Position numbers and translations under genes: made by a program. The notes under the pieces were generated by a model, which did not search any database, was not told where the DNA came from, and saw nothing but the letters and a program-made list of their open reading frames with translations. This document shows, in pieces, positions 10,328 to 19,588 of a stretch of 64,000 nucleotides of DNA. Source of the DNA: CAYRFQ01 sp964423615 (GTDB lineage Bacteria > Planctomycetota > Planctomycetia > Gemmatales > Gemmataceae); the NCBI GenBank assembly GCA_964423615.1, contig CAYRFQ010000001.1:1-64000 (forward strand), written 5' to 3'. Within the stretch, counting starts at the first letter, position 1; each line of letters starts with the position of its first letter.

Positions 10328-11836
10328 TCACGAGTCCATGACCCATGTGTCTTTGCTACCGCCGCCCTGGCTCGAGTTCACGACGAGGGAGTCTTTGACC
10401 AACGCAGTCCTCGTCAACCCTCCAGGAAGAACCCAAGTGTCCGAACCACTGACGATGTAAGGACGCAAGTCCACTCGGCGAGGTGCCATTCCTTCGCTCG
10501 TCCAAGTCGGAGAAGTGGAAAAATCAACGACCGGTTGGGCCACGTAATTTCGAGGATTGGCCACAATTTTTTCTTTGAACTCAGCCCGCTGTTCTGTGGT
10601 CGCGAATGGACCCATCAACATCCCATAGCCACCCGAGGCGTTGACAGCCTTGACAACAAGTTTGTCGAGGTTGTTCACGACATGAGAGCAATCGGGCTTT
10701 CTGGCACAGATGTAAGTCGGTACGTTCTTCAGGATTGGTTCTTCGGACAGGTAGAACCGAATCATATCTTCGACGAACGGGTAGATGGCTTTGTCGTCGG
10801 CGACCCCAGCTCCTACCGCGTTTGCCAAAGTAAGATTCCCTGCGCGGTAGGCCTTCATTAAGCCAGGAACTCCCAACAAGCTGTCTTCGCGGAAGACCGT
10901 GGGGTCTAAAAAGTCATCGTCGACACGTCGATAAATCACATCGACCCGTTGTGGCCCGTGGGTGGTTTTCAGGTATACGACTTCATCCTGTACGAACAGG
11001 TCGGGCCCCATGACCAACTCGATTCCCATCCGCCTCGCCAGAAAACTGTGTTCGAAGTAAGCGGAATTGTACTGGCCCGGAGACAAGACCACCAGAGTGG
11101 GGGTGTTTCCGGCTGATTTCGGAGCGACTGATACCAAGGCGACGCGTAACCGTTCGGGGTAGTCGTCGACTCGACGAACTGGGCAATGGCGGAAAAGTTG
11201 TGGGAAAATTTTCTTCAAAACGGCCCTGTTCTCCAGAACGTAACTGACTCCCGAGGGCGTTCGCCCGTTGTCTTCCAAGACCAAAAATTCTCCGTCCGTG
11301 TTTCGGATGAGGTCCGTACCGACGACGTGAATGTATTGATTGCCGGGGGGTTCGAAATCCACCATCTCAGGACGGTAGCATGTGGAGTTGAGGACCAATT
11401 CCGTCGGGACAACTCCCTCCTTGAGGATTTTCTGATCGTGGTATACGTCGTGGAGGAACATGTTGAGCGTCTGGATACGTTGTTTGAGTCCAGGCTCGAG
11501 GATTTCCCATTCCTTGGCTGCAATGACCCGCGGGATCAAGTCGAAGGGAAAGATTTTTTCGACTCCACGACGGTCCGAATAGACGGAAAAAGTGATTCCT
11601 TGGTTGACGAATTCGAGGTCGGCATTGGTTCGTCGCTCCTGAAATTCATCCAGCGCCAAATTTCCGAGGTATTGAGCCAAGAATTCACAATGCGAATGTG
11701 GGCTTCCTTCAGCCGTGAATAGTTCGTCGTAAACGTTTGCGATTGGGTGATACCCTTGAAAGACTCCGCCTGGTGAACCGAATCCAGAACGGGCGTGCGT
11801 AGAAGTGGATGACTGAGTTTGGGTTTGATGGATCAT
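10328..11836 (-). CDS. Circularly permuted ATP-grasp type 2 protein
   Basis: This 502-residue cytoplasmic protein matches the circularly permuted ATP-grasp group (former DUF404/DUF407). Recognisable segments are YDELFTAEGSPHSHCEFLAQ near the N-terminus, DLIPRVIAAKEWEILEPGLKQRI, LVLEDNGRTPSGVSYVLENR, PFVEDMIRFYLSEEPIL and KAVNASGGYGMLMGP. The SGGYGMLMGP segment is the permuted glycine-rich loop. Members of this group are predicted peptide ligases and often pair with an alpha-E or transglutaminase-like gene. None is adjacent here, so the substrate is open. Confidence 0.9.
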   Translation of the reverse strand: MIHQTQTQSSTSTHARSGFGSPGGVFQGYHPIANVYDELFTAEGSPHSHCEFLAQYLGNLALDEFQERRTNADLEFVNQGITFSVYSDRRGVEKIFPFDLIPRVIAAKEWEILEPGLKQRIQTLNMFLHDVYHDQKILKEGVVPTELVLNSTCYRPEMVDFEPPGNQYIHVVGTDLIRNTDGEFLVLEDNGRTPSGVSYVLENRAVLKKIFPQLFRHCPVRRVDDYPERLRVALVSVAPKSAGNTPTLVVLSPGQYNSAYFEHSFLARRMGIELVMGPDLFVQDEVVYLKTTHGPQRVDVIYRRVDDDFLDPTVFREDSLLGVPGLMKAYRAGNLTLANAVGAGVADDKAIYPFVEDMIRFYLSEEPILKNVPTYICARKPDCSHVVNNLDKLVVKAVNASGGYGMLMGPFATTEQRAEFKEKIVANPRNYVAQPVVDFSTSPTWTSEGMAPRRVDLRPYIVSGSDTWVLPGGLTRTALVKDSLVVNSSQGGGSKDTWVMDS

Positions 11837-12502
11837 GAAGAGGTCTCTTCGTGTTGTCTCAGGTTGTGTGCTCGGATTCCGTTCTTGGAATCACGACCTA
11901 CCTATCTCTTCCAACGAGCAAAGGATCGTCGTTGACTTGCGCCTATCCGGGATTGTTGGCTTTCCAAGAAGCCTTTACGAGGACTATGTTCGGTCGGAAC
12001 ACTTCTGTTCGTTCCGCAGTGGAACTTAGCTGGGTGTTGTCGCTGCATCCTCATAAACACGAATAGACTCCATCCCAATTCGTCCAGATTCCTGAGGAAT
12101 ATATATAGTTGGAGAGTGGACTGTTCAATCCGATTGAGGTGGCTACCGAACGCAAGTTTTCACGTATTCGATTCCAAGGGAGCCTTCCTTGTTCCTGACG
12201 CAAATAACGCTCCAAGAACAAGTTAACTTGAGGCGGAGGGGTTGGGAGCGTGTGCTGAATTTGCTCTCCATGAGCAAGCATCATCTTCACTTCGGAGTGT
12301 AACAGGAATCAAGGGGTATGCCACAGGAAAATCTCGGAAATGTGCAAATCGCACGAACGTTCTGAGATGGTTTCGAGACAAGATTGTTTGAAGGGGGTAG
12401 ACTCGCAGCCAATTGCTTTTTCGCTATAGGCAAACCTTTCGAGTTTTGAAACTCGAAAGGCGGGATCAGTCATCAAATAGTCGACCGGAATACTTCTTGT
12501 CG
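11837..12502. other. 666-bp gene-free spacer
   Basis: I see no convincing coding region on either strand here. The only clear structure is the hairpin at 12435-12460, next to the end of the enolase-superfamily gene. The rest has no recognised RNA gene or repeat and should hold the promoter of the ATP-grasp gene. Confidence 0.4.
12435..12460 (-). terminator. Hairpin at the end of the secY-adk-map unit
   Basis: This is a 12-bp perfect inverted repeat (CCTTTCGAGTTT with AAACTCGAAAGG) and a 2-nt spacer, about 43 nt past the stop of the last gene of the unit. On the minus strand it is followed only by TTT, so it is a weak intrinsic terminator candidate. Confidence 0.45.
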
Positions 12503-13606
12503 TTACTCGATGGTGAATAGTGGGGTTCCCAGAACATCCATTTTTGGAGTGATTCCAAGTCCCGCGGAAGTTGAAGCGGCCATTCGTCCATTCTTTCGTT
12601 GTGGGGCTCCATCAGCAGTACTAACGGTCACGTAGCTATTGAAATCAGTCGCTGTGAAAAGGAGTTCCGGGGGCGTGCTATGGGCGAGATGGGCGATTGC
12701 CGCAGTGACGATGTCCCCGCCCCAACTGTCTTCGAGGGTCATCGCAATGCCGAGCCGAGCACATAAATCTCGGGCTTGTTTGGCCCGGGTCAGCCCGCCG
12801 AATTTACTGATTTTGATATTCACGACATCCATTGCCAGCTCACTTTGCCCTCGCAACACCATGTCGAGAGAATCGATGACTTCGTCCATTACGAAAGGAT
12901 GGTTTGTCGATCGGCGGATGGAAAGACATTCTTCATAAGTCAGACAGGGTTGTTCGATATAGACGTCGATGTCCTGGACGGCGCGAACGACTCGCATGGC
13001 CTCGTGGCGGAGCCACCCAGTGTTGGCGTCGGCAATGAGTTTGTCGCCCGGTTCGATTTTTTCGGCGACGGCTCGAATTCTGTCGATGTCGACGTTGGGG
13101 TCTCCGCCGACCTTGAGCTGGAAACGACGATATCCTTCTGCCCGGTATCCGGCGACGCGACTTGCCATTTCGTCCGGCGATTCCTGGGAGATCGCTCGGT
13201 ACAGAACGAAATCTTCTCCGTATCGACCGCCAAGTAAGACACAAACGGGCAGGTTGGCCACTTTTCCGAGGATGTCCCAACAGGCCATGTCGATGGCCGA
13301 TTTGACATACGGGTGTCCTTTGAGGGCGGCATCCATTCGATGATTTAGCCGTTCGAGTTCGAGCGGATTCTCGCCGAGGAGGTAGGGAGCTAGTTCTTGA
13401 ATGCCGGTACGGGCACCCTTGGCGTAGGCTGGAAGGTAAAACGGCCCCAGTGGGCAAATCTCTCCATATCCAACCACACCGGCGTCGGTTTCGATGGCAA
13501 TGATGGTGCTGTCAAATACGGTCACGGCTTTCCCACCGGACCACTTGTAACTGCCTTCGTGAAGCGGGAGATCGACTTGGTATGCCGAGAGCTTGGCGAT
13601 CTTCAT
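12503..13606 (-). CDS. Enolase-superfamily (mandelate racemase/muconate lactonizing) enzyme
   Basis: This 367-residue enzyme has an N-terminal capping domain (residues 1-125 with YGEICPLGPFYLPAYAKG) and a TIM barrel. Predicted metal ligands lie in IADANTGW (Asp), DVYIEQPC (Glu) and HPFVMDEVID (Asp). A second base is likely the lysine of NIKISKFGG. At the first catalytic strand the usual K-x-K reads Q-L-K (RRFQLKVGGD), so one lysine is replaced by glutamine. Such variants occur in dehydratase or epimerase members acting on cyclic amino acids, but the substrate is not assigned. It lies 15 nt after map in the same direction, so it is translationally close to the ribosomal cluster. Confidence 0.88.
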   Translation of the reverse strand: MKIAKLSAYQVDLPLHEGSYKWSGGKAVTVFDSTIIAIETDAGVVGYGEICPLGPFYLPAYAKGARTGIQELAPYLLGENPLELERLNHRMDAALKGHPYVKSAIDMACWDILGKVANLPVCVLLGGRYGEDFVLYRAISQESPDEMASRVAGYRAEGYRRFQLKVGGDPNVDIDRIRAVAEKIEPGDKLIADANTGWLRHEAMRVVRAVQDIDVYIEQPCLTYEECLSIRRSTNHPFVMDEVIDSLDMVLRGQSELAMDVVNIKISKFGGLTRAKQARDLCARLGIAMTLEDSWGGDIVTAAIAHLAHSTPPELLFTATDFNSYVTVSTADGAPQRKNGRMAASTSAGLGITPKMDVLGTPLFTIE

Positions 13607-13621
13607 TCGGGAATACTCGGA

Positions 13622-14485
13622 CTAAGAAGGTGGTGTGGTTGGTTCTGGGTCAGGTGGGGAGTTGGTGGGGGAATTCTCCCCTGCTTTTTCCTCAGGTGCC
13701 GTGATGATTTCGACTCCGTTCTTGGTGATCGCGAGGGTGTGTTCGACGTGAACACTTGGGCTTTTGTCTTTGGTCACGACAGTCCAGTGGTCACTCAAGA
13801 CTTTGGTTTCGGAACGGCCCATGTTCACCATGGGTTCGACAGCTAAGACGACACCAGGTTCGAGTCGAAAATCATGTCGACGCAGTTCAGAACTCACAAA
13901 ATTCGGGACTTGGGGTGATTCGTGCATTTTGCGGCCGATTCCATGTCCCACATACTGTTTCACGACATGGAAGCCGTTGATCTCGACCCATTCTTGCATG
14001 ATCTGGGCGACTTCCGACCACCACTTTTTGCGGCCCATTTCCTCGATGGCAATCTGGAGAGTTCGTTGGCCAACCTCGACGAGCCGCTTGCGTTCTGGTC
14101 GGACCTCCCCGATCATGTGAGTGACCGCGGCGTCGGCACACCAGCCGTTGAGCTTGCAGGCGGTATCGACTTTGACTAAATCGCCTTCTTTGATGATCCG
14201 CTTGGCGCTGGGAATGCCGTGAACGACTTCCTCGTTCAACGAAATACATGTGACAGCCGGGAACGGAACTCTGGGACCCTTGTATCCCTTGAAGAGCGGA
14301 GTCGCTCCGTGGTCTTGGTAGAAGGCTTCCACGGCTTGATCCAGGTCAAGGGTTGCGATGCCAGGCCGAATCATCTCAGTTACGAGTTGGTGCGCACGGG
14401 CTACGAGTTTGCCCGCTTCCCGCATCAGCGAGATGTCGCGAGATGATTTGAGTTCGAGACCGGGTTGGGTGAACGGGCGCCGCAC
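13622..14485 (-). CDS. map: Methionine aminopeptidase, type I
   Basis: This 287-residue metalloprotease removes initiator methionine from nascent proteins. Metal ligands can be read in VKVDTACKLNGWCADAAVTH (two Asp), QYVGHGIGRKMHE (His), EPMVNMG (Glu) and HVEHTLAI (Glu). The substrate-pocket histidine lies in NEEVVHGIPS. The start is GTG, about 20 residues before LMREAGKLVARAH. The C-terminal 30 residues are a proline-rich tail (PPDPEPTTPPS) not needed for the fold. It sits 47 nt after adk, as in many spc operons. Confidence 0.95.
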   Translation of the reverse strand: MRRPFTQPGLELKSSRDISLMREAGKLVARAHQLVTEMIRPGIATLDLDQAVEAFYQDHGATPLFKGYKGPRVPFPAVTCISLNEEVVHGIPSAKRIIKEGDLVKVDTACKLNGWCADAAVTHMIGEVRPERKRLVEVGQRTLQIAIEEMGRKKWWSEVAQIMQEWVEINGFHVVKQYVGHGIGRKMHESPQVPNFVSSELRRHDFRLEPGVVLAVEPMVNMGRSETKVLSDHWTVVTKDKSPSVHVEHTLAITKNGVEIITAPEEKAGENSPTNSPPDPEPTTPPS

Positions 14486-14532
14486 GATAGTTCAAATCCA
14501 GTCGGTGTTAGGGACTCGAGTTGCTCCAAGAA

Positions 14533-15117
14533 TTACGAGGCCGTGGAGGTAATGACCTCGACGATTTTTTTATAGACCGTCTCGATACTTTCTGTTGCTG
14601 GAACTTTCCGGACTAACCCTTGGTTTTCGTAATGGTCCAGAATTTTGTCGTGGTTGTCGTGATATATTTTGAGCCGACGACGGATCGTTTCTTCGTTGTC
14701 GTCGCTGCGTTCTCCTCGATCGGACGGAGGTCCCTGTTCCCCTGCGAGTCTTTCAATGATGATCTCGTCGGCGACATCGAGATGGACCACAGCATCGAGT
14801 TCGAGATGGACACGCTGGAGTAGACCGTCGAGGAACGTCGCCTGGGTAAGTGTTCGGGGGTAGCCATCGAGAACAAAATGGTCGGGATGCTCTTTTCCGG
14901 ACATGAGTTCTTCGACCATTTCATTGACGATCGTATCAGGAACGAGAGAACCTTGATCGACGAAGGGTTTGGCATGTTGTCCGGCGGGCGTGTTGCGTTT
15001 GATCGCCTCTCGGAGCAAGTCGCCTGTACCTATGTGTTGAAAGTTCAGTCGCTCGTGCAGCAATCTGGCTTGGGTGCCTTTGCCGCTTCCGGGTGGACCA
15101 ACCAGGAGTAATCGCAT
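14533..15117 (-). CDS. adk: Adenylate kinase
   Basis: This 194-residue enzyme interconverts ATP+AMP and 2 ADP in the cytoplasm. The start is placed at MRLLLVGPPGSGKGTQARLL so that the P-loop GPPGSGKGT follows directly. An earlier ATG would add 18 unlike residues. AMP-binding segments are TGDLLREAI and LDGYPRT. The LID is the short, non-zinc form and contains SDRGERSDDNEETIRRRL. It lies between secY and map, as in the classical spc cluster. Confidence 0.95.
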   Translation of the reverse strand: MRLLLVGPPGSGKGTQARLLHERLNFQHIGTGDLLREAIKRNTPAGQHAKPFVDQGSLVPDTIVNEMVEELMSGKEHPDHFVLDGYPRTLTQATFLDGLLQRVHLELDAVVHLDVADEIIIERLAGEQGPPSDRGERSDDNEETIRRRLKIYHDNHDKILDHYENQGLVRKVPATESIETVYKKIVEVITSTAS

Positions 15118-15286
15118 TAGCTCATTGCTGTTGAGTGCTGTTGAAGTTGTCAAGGAGCACCTAGGGGCCAATAAGTTTTAGTATACTTAAAAACTTCATG
15201 CAGAGGAGTGAGAGAGCAGAGGAGGAAATAAGAAGAGGGTGGACGGGAACCTCGATCCACCTCTGCAGATAGGATTCGTCGGTTTC

Positions 15287-16690
15287 TCAGTCTTCTGTCA
15301 GGGCAGGATAATTCCGCATCACCAGGTGACTATTGATCTTTTGGACCAAGTCGAGGGCAACACTCACGACGATCAGGAGTCCAGTACCACCGTAGAAACT
15401 TGCCACGGCGTAACTGACTTCCATTCGCGTGGAGACTAAAGTAGGGATGATCGCAACGATCGCCAGGAACGCCGCCCCGACGTATGTAATCCGCATCATT
15501 ACTTTTTCCAGGTATTCCGCCGTGCGCTTTCCCGGACGATAGCCAGGAATGAAATTCCCGTAGTCTTTAAGGTTGTTCGCCATCTCTTTGGGATTGAAAA
15601 TAATCGAAGTCCAAAAGTAGCAGAAAAAGTAGATCAACATGACGTAGGAAATGTTGTAAACGAAACCATCTCGAGCCATCGAACTTTCGAGTCCCGCAGC
15701 CCACGATCCCCAGGGCATTCGTGATAACATCTGGAATCCAAAGGTCGGCAACAACAACAAGCTACTTGCAAAGATGACTGGCATTACACCAGCTTGATTG
15801 ACTTTCAGAGGGAGGTATTGGCGACTTCCACCTCCATACATCCGTCGACCCTTGACGTGTTTTGCGGATTGGGTTGGAATTCTCCGTTGTCCCTTAGTGA
15901 TGGCCACGACTGCGACCACTACGGCGATGAACAGGCACATTAACACGATTAATTTTTCCAGGCTCACATCCCCACCGACGCCACTGCCGCCGAGGGTGAA
16001 AATCGAACTTTTCAGTCTTCCACCTTCCCAGAGAAGACTGCTCGTTGCTTCTGGAATGCGGGCTACGATTCCAGCCATGATGATTAAACTGATTCCGTTC
16101 CCGATTCCGTACTCATCAATTTGTTCGCCGATCCACATCAAGAACACCGATCCAGCCGTCATCGTCAGCACCGCGACGAACATATAGGGCCAGGTACCAT
16201 ACCTTTCGATGAGCATGCCCTGACCGCCTGCTTGTCCGCCCAACACAGCCTGGATGTAAATGATCGCCTGGACGAAACAGATCAGGACCGTCAGATATCG
16301 CGTGTATTCGTTGATCTTCTTGCGACCGCTCTCTCCTTCCTTCTTCAGCTTTTCGAGAGGCGGATAGACAGTTGCGAATAATTCCAGAATGATCGAAGCC
16401 GAAATGTAAGGCATGATCCCGAGTCCGAAGATCGTCGCCATGCCCAAGTTTCCGCCGCTGAACATCGAGATCAATCCCAACAAACCATCATCGGATCCAG
16501 CTAGATTCCGAGCAAGTTTGAGTTGGTCGATCATCGGCAACGGGATATGAAAACCGATCCGATAAATGGTCAAGAACAATAACGTGATGAAGATTTTCTG
16601 ACGAAGTTCTTTGATCCGAAAGATGGTAAATAGCCGAGACTGCGCCAACCCACGGAAGCGCTGTTTTACGAGAGTGCCCGCAGCAGCCAT
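15287..16690 (-). CDS. secY: Preprotein translocase subunit SecY
   Basis: This 467-residue channel subunit of the Sec translocon has ten hydrophobic segments. Typical stretches are IFITLLFLTIYRIGFHIPLP (TM1), a plug region, LGIMPYISASIILE (TM2), EYGIGNGISLIIMAGI, and GQRRIPTQSAKHVKGRRMYG in the cytoplasmic ribosome-docking loop, followed by YLPLKVNQAGVMPVIFASS. An excellent AGGAGGG site lies 6 nt before ATG. It follows rplO and precedes adk. The length is slightly above the E. coli 443. Confidence 0.97.
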   Translation of the reverse strand: MAAAGTLVKQRFRGLAQSRLFTIFRIKELRQKIFITLLFLTIYRIGFHIPLPMIDQLKLARNLAGSDDGLLGLISMFSGGNLGMATIFGLGIMPYISASIILELFATVYPPLEKLKKEGESGRKKINEYTRYLTVLICFVQAIIYIQAVLGGQAGGQGMLIERYGTWPYMFVAVLTMTAGSVFLMWIGEQIDEYGIGNGISLIIMAGIVARIPEATSSLLWEGGRLKSSIFTLGGSGVGGDVSLEKLIVLMCLFIAVVVAVVAITKGQRRIPTQSAKHVKGRRMYGGGSRQYLPLKVNQAGVMPVIFASSLLLLPTFGFQMLSRMPWGSWAAGLESSMARDGFVYNISYVMLIYFFCYFWTSIIFNPKEMANNLKDYGNFIPGYRPGKRTAEYLEKVMMRITYVGAAFLAIVAIIPTLVSTRMEVSYAVASFYGGTGLLIVVSVALDLVQKINSHLVMRNYPALTED

Positions 16691-16775
16691 CTGTGTCCCT
16701 CCTGCAAGAAAAGGGACTCATTCCCCTTTTCTGTTCGTTCCCTGAGGGGGACAACGACTCATCCCCCAATTCGAT

Positions 16776-17291
16776 TCACTCTTCCGACGGCGTCGGTTTT
16801 GGTTTCATTTTGTTTTTCACCGGCTTTTTCGGACCAGGCTCGACCACTGTCGTGCCGCCAGCAGCTTCGATTTTGGCCTTAGCCGATTTGGAGAAGTGAT
16901 GAGCGTGAACCGTGAATTTCTTGGTAACGTCTCCTTCCCCAAGTATTCGTACCCCATCAGCAGGACCTTTGGCAAGGCCAACCCGAGCAAGTGTTTGCGG
17001 ATCGATGGTCGCCCCGTCGTCAAATTTCTCGTTGAGGTCACCAACATTCACAACGTGAAACGTTCGTTCGAACCGTCCACGAGTAAATCCCCGCTTGGGC
17101 ATTCTTCGGAACAAGGGAGTCTGACCCCCTTCGAACAACGTCACGATGCCTGGCCATTTCGAACCGGAGGTGGCGTATTGACCCTTGTGACCGCGTCCGG
17201 CCGTTTTCCCTTTGCCACTACCGGGACCGCGACCGACACGTTTTCGTTTTCGGCGTTTATGTACGCCACGATGGACTTCTTGAAGATCCAT
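16776..17291 (-). CDS. rplO: 50S ribosomal protein L15
   Basis: This 171-residue protein contains the L15 N-terminal signature KRVGRGPGSGKGKTAGRGHKG, then FEGGQTPLFRRMPKRGF. The usual length is about 145. The extra 20-25 residues are a lysine/proline-rich C-terminal tail ending PKPTPSEE. The start ATG overlaps the stop of rpsE by one base (TAATG), so the two are translationally coupled. There is no room for rpmD (L30), which usually lies here. Confidence 0.97.
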   Translation of the reverse strand: MDLQEVHRGVHKRRKRKRVGRGPGSGKGKTAGRGHKGQYATSGSKWPGIVTLFEGGQTPLFRRMPKRGFTRGRFERTFHVVNVGDLNEKFDDGATIDPQTLARVGLAKGPADGVRILGEGDVTKKFTVHAHHFSKSAKAKIEAAGGTTVVEPGPKKPVKNKMKPKPTPSEE

Positions 17292-17803
17292 TAGAGAGGT
17301 ACTCCTCGCAGAGCTGCGACTTCTTCTCGAGTACGCAATTGAAGCAACCCAACAATCGTCGCCTTCACCAAGTTCATCGAATTCGCGCTTCCGTGAACTT
17401 TCGTCAGGATATTATGAATTCCGCAAGCCTCGAGGACGTCACGGACCCCAGGACCGGCCTTAACACCCGTACCTGGACCAGCCGGAACAAGAATCACCTT
17501 ACTTGCGCCGAATCGACCTACGATTCGGTGCGGGATCGTTTCTCCCGCCAGGGAGATACGCGTCTGGCGTTTGATAGTTTCGTGTGCGTCCTTCGCTGCT
17601 TTTTCGACCGCTGGCGGTACTTCGTTAGCTTTTCCGTATCCCCATGCGACTCGACCGTTTCGGTCTCCAACGACGACAAGCGCATTGAAGCTAAAACGAC
17701 GACCACCTTTGACGACGGCCGCACAACGTCGAATTTTCACAACACGTTCTTCAAAACCGTCGGAGCCTGAATCGCCTCGGTCTCCACCACGACCTCTCGC
17801 CAT
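17291..17803 (-). CDS. rpsE: 30S ribosomal protein S5
   Basis: This 170-residue protein has the double-stranded-RNA-binding-like N-domain (FNALVVVGDRNGRVAWGYGK) and the C-domain (KVILVPAGPGTGVKAGPGVR, then AGIHNILTKVHGS). S5 works in decoding fidelity and 30S assembly. A glycine/arginine-rich lead (ARGRGGDRGDSGSDG) precedes the fold. It lies between rplR and rplO. Confidence 0.97.
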   Translation of the reverse strand: MARGRGGDRGDSGSDGFEERVVKIRRCAAVVKGGRRFSFNALVVVGDRNGRVAWGYGKANEVPPAVEKAAKDAHETIKRQTRISLAGETIPHRIVGRFGASKVILVPAGPGTGVKAGPGVRDVLEACGIHNILTKVHGSANSMNLVKATIVGLLQLRTREEVAALRGVPL

Positions 17804-17860
17804 TTGACAATGTCTCCTCTAGAAACTTGTTTCGACACTGGCCGAGTCGGCCCTCTTCGT

Positions 17861-18229
17861 CTAGAAATGCAACCCACCTTCTCGGGCGGCATCGGCGAGG
17901 GCTTTGATTCGGCCATGGAATCTGTAATGTCCGCGGTCAAACATGACCTTAGTGATGCCTTTTTCTTTGGCAGCTTCGGCGAGTTTCATCCCGACCCACT
18001 CGGCTGCCTTGGCGTTACCGCCGTTGTTGACTTCCCCTTGGGCTTGCTTGGATATCGTGCTTGCGGAGGCCAGGGTGTGTCCGTTCAGATCATCAATGAT
18101 CTGAGCATAGATGTGTTTGCTACTCCGGAAGACGGACAAACGTGGACGTTCTGGAGTGCCAAACAACTTTCGCCGCACGTGTCGTCGTCGTCGGAGTTGT
18201 TGCTTCTGTTTCGCCTTGTTCTTATCCAT
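17861..18229 (-). CDS. rplR: 50S ribosomal protein L18
   Basis: This 122-residue 5S-rRNA-binding protein has the basic N-terminus QLRRRRHVRRKLFGTPERPR, the signature LSVFRSSKHIYAQIIDD, and the C-terminal segment MFDRGHYRFHGRIKALADAAREGG. Its length and its place between rplF and rpsE are standard. Confidence 0.97.
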   Translation of the reverse strand: MDKNKAKQKQQLRRRRHVRRKLFGTPERPRLSVFRSSKHIYAQIIDDLNGHTLASASTISKQAQGEVNNGGNAKAAEWVGMKLAEAAKEKGITKVMFDRGHYRFHGRIKALADAAREGGLHF

Positions 18230-18289
18230 GGTTTCGTGTTCGTAGGGGGCCTGAGTCTGTGAGAGACCAACTCGTGATCACCGTTTGTC

Positions 18290-18844
18290 TTAGCCGCCGA
18301 CGGCTTTTCCTTCTTTCCGACGGATGACTTCGTCGTCGTACCGAATTCCTTTGCCTTTGTAAGGCTCGGGTTTTCGTGCTGCCCGGATCTCGGCGGCGAA
18401 TTGACCGACCTGTTGTTTGTCGATGCCGCTGACGAGAATCGTGTTAGCGTCTTCGAGCTTGACTTCAACGCCTGGGGGCGGTTCCTTTTCGATGTGGTTG
18501 GCAAATCCAACGACCAACACAACTTTTTTTCCAGACATTCGCGCCTGGTATCCGATTCCCTCGACTTTCAGTTTCTTTTGGTAGCCTTGGGTCACGCCAA
18601 TGATCATGTTGTTGATGAGAGTTCGCGTTAGGCCGTGGAGGGCCCGACTTTGGCGTTCGTCGTCTCGTCGTTTGACTTCGATGCTCCGCTGTTCGGCATC
18701 GTGCATTAGGTCGACACGTGCGTGATACGTCATGTCCAGCTTTTTATTCCCTGGCCCTTCGACTTGTATTAGTCGTTTTCCTTCGTCGACTGTCACCTTC
18801 ACATCTTTGGGGTAGACGACAGGTTGTTTTCCGATCCGCGACAT
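18290..18844 (-). CDS. rplF: 50S ribosomal protein L6
   Basis: This 184-residue protein starts at MSRIGKQPVVYPKDVKVTV, the standard L6 opening. An in-frame ATG 51 nt earlier would add unrelated residues. Two repeated folds are visible, the second with VEGIGYQARMSGKKVVLVVGF. The C-terminal signature KPEPYKGKGIRYDDEVIRRK contacts 23S rRNA near the stalk base. It lies between rpsH and rplR. Confidence 0.97.
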   Translation of the reverse strand: MSRIGKQPVVYPKDVKVTVDEGKRLIQVEGPGNKKLDMTYHARVDLMHDAEQRSIEVKRRDDERQSRALHGLTRTLINNMIIGVTQGYQKKLKVEGIGYQARMSGKKVVLVVGFANHIEKEPPPGVEVKLEDANTILVSGIDKQQVGQFAAEIRAARKPEPYKGKGIRYDDEVIRRKEGKAVGG

Positions 18845-18897
18845 GGGACTCTCGCCTTCAGGAAGTCGGTTTGTTGCGTATTGGTCCGAGAACACGC

Positions 18898-19338
18898 TTA
18901 CCAGATAGTTGCCAAAACCTCGCCACCGATGTGTTGAGCCCGAGCTTGCCGGTCGCTCATGATTCCTTTGCTGGTGCTAAGAATCGCAATGCCAAGACCA
19001 TCGAGTATTGGTCGCAAATCTTTGTGACGCCAATACAACCGTCTGCCTGGTCGGCTGGCGCGCTGGATCGTCCGAATGACCTTTTCGCCCTCGGGGCCGT
19101 ACTTCAGGAAGACGCGGAGGATCATCTTGGGCCGCGAGAGATCCGGTTCTGGCTCGTCGGGTTCGAAGTCGTCCTCGACGATGTGCCCGACCTGGTAGTC
19201 GTAGACAAACCCTTCGTCTTTGAGGACTTGGGCAACGCCTATTTTTAGACGTGATGCGGGTAAATCAACGAGCGGGCGTTCGATGCGGTTGGCGTTGCGG
19301 ATGCGAGTCAACATGTCCGCGATGGGGTCGGTCATCAT
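18898..19338 (-). CDS. rpsH: 30S ribosomal protein S8
   Basis: This 146-residue protein starts MMTDPIADMLTRIRNANR, typical of S8, and has the C-terminal signature STSKGIMSDRQARAQHIGGE. It is about 15 residues longer than E. coli S8. The insert is an acidic loop (FEPDEPEPDLSRPK) in the middle of the protein. AGGAG lies 11 nt before the first ATG. S8 is an assembly protein and, in E. coli, the spc autoregulator. Confidence 0.96.
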   Translation of the reverse strand: MMTDPIADMLTRIRNANRIERPLVDLPASRLKIGVAQVLKDEGFVYDYQVGHIVEDDFEPDEPEPDLSRPKMILRVFLKYGPEGEKVIRTIQRASRPGRRLYWRHKDLRPILDGLGIAILSTSKGIMSDRQARAQHIGGEVLATIW

Positions 19339-19351
19339 GGGTCAATATCTC

Positions 19352-19588
19352 CTACCAACTCGCTTTCCGGACGCCTGGGATCATGCCGAAGCTAGCCATG
19401 TTGCGAAAACAAATTCGACAGATTCCGAACTTCCGGTAAACGGCCCTCGCTCGGCCACAAATCCGACATCGATTCCGGATGCGGATGATATCACGAGGAC
19501 GCATGTCCGATTCGTCTGGATTGCGGCGGTGCTCCTCGAGTTTATCGAGTTGCTTCCGGAAGTGGGACCTTTTGCCTGTTGTTGCCAT
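19352..19588 (-). CDS. rpsN: 30S ribosomal protein S14, zinc-binding type
   Basis: This 78-residue S14 is of the C+ form, with zinc ligands in NRCRICGRARAVYRKFGICRIC (two C-x-x-C knuckles). It ends FRNMASFGMIPGVRKASW, the usual C-terminus. C+ forms are normally about 61 residues. The extra N-terminal residues (MATTGKRSHFRKQLDKLEEH) resemble part of the longer zinc-free form. It lies between rplE and rpsH. Confidence 0.95.
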   Translation of the reverse strand: MATTGKRSHFRKQLDKLEEHRRNPDESDMRPRDIIRIRNRCRICGRARAVYRKFGICRICFRNMASFGMIPGVRKASW

